Shown: positions 31,185 through 33,940 of the stretch, piece after piece
Position numbering within the stretch: the stretch's first letter is position 1
Layout: every line of letters starts with the position of its first letter
Assembly (NCBI GenBank): GCA_030647125.1
Contig: JAUSKC010000023.1
Coordinates: 1-33,940 of the forward strand
DNA from: Nanobdellota archaeon
Lineage (GTDB): Archaea; Nanobdellota; Nanobdellia; Pacearchaeales; GW2011-AR1
Direction: 5' to 3'
DNA: 33,940 bases
Position numbers and translations under genes: made by a program
Notes under the pieces: generated by a model
What the model was told of the DNA's origin: nothing
The model's database searches: none
What the model saw: the letters and a program-made list of their open reading frames with translations, nothing else

Positions 31185-32390
31185 TCATTCATACCTTAAT
31201 GCATCAACAACATTTGTCTTAGAGGCCTGTAATGCTGGAAGAGTGCCAGAAATTGCTCCAATTAAGAATCCAAACCCCAAACATGATAATATAAGCCAAA
31301 GTGGAAATGCTGCTTGAAATAAATTAGTTCCTAACGCCTGTGCTGCTATATATACAATTATCCAGCTTAATCCCATTCCTAATAAAACTCCAATAATTCC
31401 CCCCATTAATCCTAATAATCCTGCTTCAATTAAAAATATCAAAAGTACATCTGAGTTTTTTGCTCCAATTGCTTTCATAATTCCAATTTCTTTTGTTCTT
31501 TCTATCACAGAAGTATACATAGTATTAGCTATTCCTATCCCTCCAACGATTAAAGATATTGCAGCAATTCCAGCCAAGAATGCTGTTATAATATTTAAGA
31601 TTGTATTAAAACTTTCAAGCAAGTCCTCTGGTGTTGATATAGAAAAGTCCTGTGTTTTTTCTGTTTCTCCTTTTGATTTTCTTAGTTTTTCTTCAACTCT
31701 ATTTGCAACATCAAGAACATTTTGTCCTGGCTGCACTTGCACAATTATTTGATCAATTCTATTTGGAACATTAAATAAATCTCTGAAATCATCCAAAGGC
31801 ATAAGAATATTTTGATCGTCTTGCGGATTTCCTATTGGTTCCATTACTCCCTTAATTTTGAAATCTTTTCCATTAATCTCAAGAGTGTCCCTTGTCGTCA
31901 GATTTTGTTTGAATATCTTTGCTAATTCAAAATTGTTTCCCAAAACTATAACGTTAACATCACCACCTTTTAGGAAAGAGCCTTGTGTAAATTTAAATGA
32001 ACTTATTTCAGTATAGACATCTAAATGATCTAAAGGCATCCCTGCAATCATTAAATATTTTATTTGCCCTTTATATTTTACCTCACCAGTTCCCATTGTT
32101 ATATAAGAATAATCCTTAACCCCATTAACTTTTTTTATTGTATCTAAGTCATCTTCCGTTAGAATTACATTTTCAGTAACCCCGAGATTCAGCGTCTTTG
32201 GCATTATGAAAAATTTATCACTTCCTAAAACTTGGAACTGCTGTGCGACCGCTCCTTGCAGCCCAATTGAAATACTTATCAAAGTAAATATTGTTGCTAT
32301 TGAAATAAAAATCCCAAGCATTGTCAGCCAGCTTCTCAATCCTCTATGTTTTAAATTTCTCACACCCATAACAAAAAAATCCTGAAACAT
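31185..32390 (-). CDS. MacB/FtsX-type ABC permease 1
   Basis: This 401-residue protein has an N-terminal helix after LKHRGLRSWLTMLGIFIS, an extracellular MacB-like domain (about 45-265) and three C-terminal helices with VIERTKEIGIMKAIGAKNSDVLLIFLIEAG. It is an exporter subunit of the LolE/MacB type, possibly for peptides, lipids or antibiotics. It is paralogous to the permease two bases upstream, with nearly identical stretches at the ends. Confidence 0.93.
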   Translation of the reverse strand: MFQDFFVMGVRNLKHRGLRSWLTMLGIFISIATIFTLISISIGLQGAVAQQFQVLGSDKFFIMPKTLNLGVTENVILTEDDLDTIKKVNGVKDYSYITMGTGEVKYKGQIKYLMIAGMPLDHLDVYTEISSFKFTQGSFLKGGDVNVIVLGNNFELAKIFKQNLTTRDTLEINGKDFKIKGVMEPIGNPQDDQNILMPLDDFRDLFNVPNRIDQIIVQVQPGQNVLDVANRVEEKLRKSKGETEKTQDFSISTPEDLLESFNTILNIITAFLAGIAAISLIVGGIGIANTMYTSVIERTKEIGIMKAIGAKNSDVLLIFLIEAGLLGLMGGIIGVLLGMGLSWIIVYIAAQALGTNLFQAAFPLWLILSCLGFGFLIGAISGTLPALQASKTNVVDALRYE

Positions 32391-32391
32391 A

Positions 32392-33609
32392 TTAACTCTT
32401 TATTGCATCAACAACATTTAATTTTGAAGCCCTGTAAGCAGGAAAAGTTCCTGCAGCAATGCCGACTAAAAGTGCAAATAAAATTGACGAAAAAAGAAGA
32501 GAATAAGAAATGCTAATTTCAATTATCTTTGTGCCGAAAAATCCATTAGCTGCACTTGCAGCTCCAAAAGCCAACCCAAGTCCTATTACCGCACCGATAA
32601 TCCCTCCAGCAAGCCCAAGCAAGCCTGCCTCAATTAAAAATATCAAAAGCACATCCGAGTTTCTCGCTCCTATTGCTTTCATAATTCCAATTTCTCTTCT
32701 CCTTTCCAGTACAGAAGTGTACATTGTATTTGTAATTCCAACAGCTCCAACAAAAAGAGAAATAGCCGCGATTCCAATTATTATTATATTTATTATATTA
32801 AGAATTGTATTAACTGAGCTTAATACTTGGGCGGGTGTTTCAACACTAAAGCTTTCTTCACCAAGTTTCTCATTCCTATCTTGCCTAATTCTATTTTCAA
32901 TAATTTGTGCAATTTGCTCAATTTCATCTTTGTCTTCAACTTGCAAGCCAATAACGTCCCACTCATCTTCAATTCCAAGAACTTCTTGAAGATCTTTTGT
33001 TGGGATTATTATTGCATTATTAACTTGAAAGGTCCCAGTCGGTTCTAGGACTCCAATAATCTCAAAATCTTTGCCTTCTATGGTAACTTTTGAACCTACC
33101 CTTAAATCCTTATCAAAACTTTTTGTCTTTGCTATATCAGAACCTAAAAGAATTTTATTTCTGTCGTTAGAAGTTAACAAACGTCCTTCTTGGGATTTTA
33201 TATTAAATGAATCATAAACAAAATCGGCCTTTTTACTTTCATCTGGAAGATCTACAACATAAAAAAAAGAAGATATTTTATTATACTCTATTTTTGCAAC
33301 TCTCACCAAACGCGGCACGACAATTTCAACTCCACTTACACCTTCAATAATTTTAACATCATGGTCATTTAATTTTTGTGCAACCGCACTTCCAGGAGGA
33401 CCGAAACCAGAACCCTTATTTTGCAATGTCAATTTGTCTACAGAAAGTGCATTAAATTGTCCTGTTATTGCGGTTCTCAATCCACTTCCCAAAGAAATTA
33501 AGGCAACAACTGCTGCAATCCCTATAAAAATCCCAAGCATTGTCAACCAACTTCTCAATCCTCTATGTTTCAAACTTTTCCATGACAAATTAAAATATTC
33601 TTTAATCAT
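32392..33609 (-). CDS. MacB/FtsX-type ABC permease 2
   Basis: This 405-residue protein runs from the ATG at 33609 (an upstream ATG at 33648 overlaps the ATPase gene end). It has the same topology as permease 1: LKHRGLRSWLTMLGIFIG, an extracellular domain and three helices around VLERRREIGIMKAIGARNSDVLLIFLIEAG. The two are probably paired as a heterodimer. Confidence 0.93.
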   Translation of the reverse strand: MIKEYFNLSWKSLKHRGLRSWLTMLGIFIGIAAVVALISLGSGLRTAITGQFNALSVDKLTLQNKGSGFGPPGSAVAQKLNDHDVKIIEGVSGVEIVVPRLVRVAKIEYNKISSFFYVVDLPDESKKADFVYDSFNIKSQEGRLLTSNDRNKILLGSDIAKTKSFDKDLRVGSKVTIEGKDFEIIGVLEPTGTFQVNNAIIIPTKDLQEVLGIEDEWDVIGLQVEDKDEIEQIAQIIENRIRQDRNEKLGEESFSVETPAQVLSSVNTILNIINIIIIGIAAISLFVGAVGITNTMYTSVLERRREIGIMKAIGARNSDVLLIFLIEAGLLGLAGGIIGAVIGLGLAFGAASAANGFFGTKIIEISISYSLLFSSILFALLVGIAAGTFPAYRASKLNVVDAIKS

Positions 33610-33644
33610 AATTATGAAAACATTTTTAGTTTTATATATTATTC

Positions 33645-33940
33645 TCACTTATTGGAAACTTTTTTCCATTTGTTTTTTCCTATTCTTTTTTCAACCTTTT
33701 CAATTTTGCCGTCTTTTATAGAATAAATTGTTTTTGCATATTCTCGGGGAACTTCCGGATCATGAGTCACCATAATTATTGTCTTGCCTTCTTTGTTTAA
33801 TTTTCCTAAAAATTCAAGCACGATTTCTCCAGTTCTTGAATCAAGGTTTCCAGTCGGCTCATCTGCAAGAATTACTTCTGGGTCATTGGCCAAAGAGCGC
33901 GCAATAGCAACTCTTTGCTGTTGTCCTCCTGAAAGTTGAT
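33645..33940 (-). CDS. ABC transporter ATPase, 3' part
   Basis: The visible C-terminal part runs from the signature [19 protein letters not shown] through Walker [13 protein letters not shown] to the switch His MVTHD, with a basic end [10 protein letters not shown]. The Walker A half is outside the window. It is the LolD/MacB-type energy subunit of the two permeases downstream. Confidence 0.95.
   Translation of the reverse strand, partial: QLSGGQQQRVAIARSLANDPEVILADEPTGNLDSRTGEIVLEFLGKLNKEGKTIIMVTHDPEVPREYAKTIYSIKDGKIEKVEKRIGKNKWKKVSNK

Overview
The window comes from an AT-rich archaeal chromosome. It encodes the archaeal PolD DNA polymerase (DP2 and DP1), an Orc1/Cdc6 initiator, RNA polymerase subunits D and F, the archaeal or eukaryote-type ribosomal proteins eL18 and eL21, DUF655, a eukaryote-like TyrRS and an archaeal RecJ-like DHH protein. 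Many start codons lie about 26 nt downstream of a TATA-like box with no leader, which is archaeal style. Compact gene packing, very low GC and several small proteins of the DUF5654, DUF3096 and PRC-barrel types suggest a DPANN lineage such as Pacearchaeota or Woesearchaeota. The lineage is an inference, because there is no rRNA gene in the window.

Layout. 1-3 kb: a cut-off nucleotidyltransferase, an AbrB/PIN toxin-antitoxin pair translationally coupled to an M16 protease, and a homologue of the FmrO/Rmt/Arm 16S rRNA methyltransferases followed by a relic of a second copy of its C-terminus. 3-9 kb: an AAG-type DNA glycosylase, a TGS-domain GTPase, TyrRS, a TctA-like membrane protein and several unknown proteins. 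9.1-15.5 kb (minus strand): an operon-like run cdc6, DP1, DP2. 15.45-15.94 kb: a gene-free, extremely AT-rich interval that is a strong replication-origin candidate. 15.9-19.6 kb (mostly plus strand): small origin-proximal genes, including two convergent coiled-coil/linker/winged-helix proteins. 19.8-24.8 kb: an unknown protein, an HNH protein, a RecJ-like DHH protein, FKBP, and a run XerA, orphan serine-recombinase-type domain, PD-(D/E)XK protein. 24.8-31 kb (minus strand): ribosomal and RNA polymerase operons, an NrnA-like DHH protein and tRNA-Leu(CAA). 31.2-33.9 kb: a MacB-type ABC exporter, cut by the window end.

The most interesting signal is the origin region. Four copies of TTTCCANNNGAAAT occur, each followed by a G-rich run in three of four cases or a GGTGT-type run, and this pattern was found only at 15459-17435. 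Two copies in one orientation and one in the other flank a roughly 145-bp tract with about five G/C bases. The fourth lies inside the coding linker of a winged-helix gene (17040-17849). A second, separate array has seven exact copies of AACACCTGTTTG (a dyad, CAAACA-CC-TGTTTG in its full form) at 18402-18973. Four copies are inside the linker of the second winged-helix gene and three are upstream of its promoter. Together these suggest an origin-linked pair of DNA-binding proteins whose disordered linkers also carry DNA-level binding sites, comparable in idea to iterons inside the lambda O gene. That functional reading is a hypothesis; the repeats themselves are directly visible.
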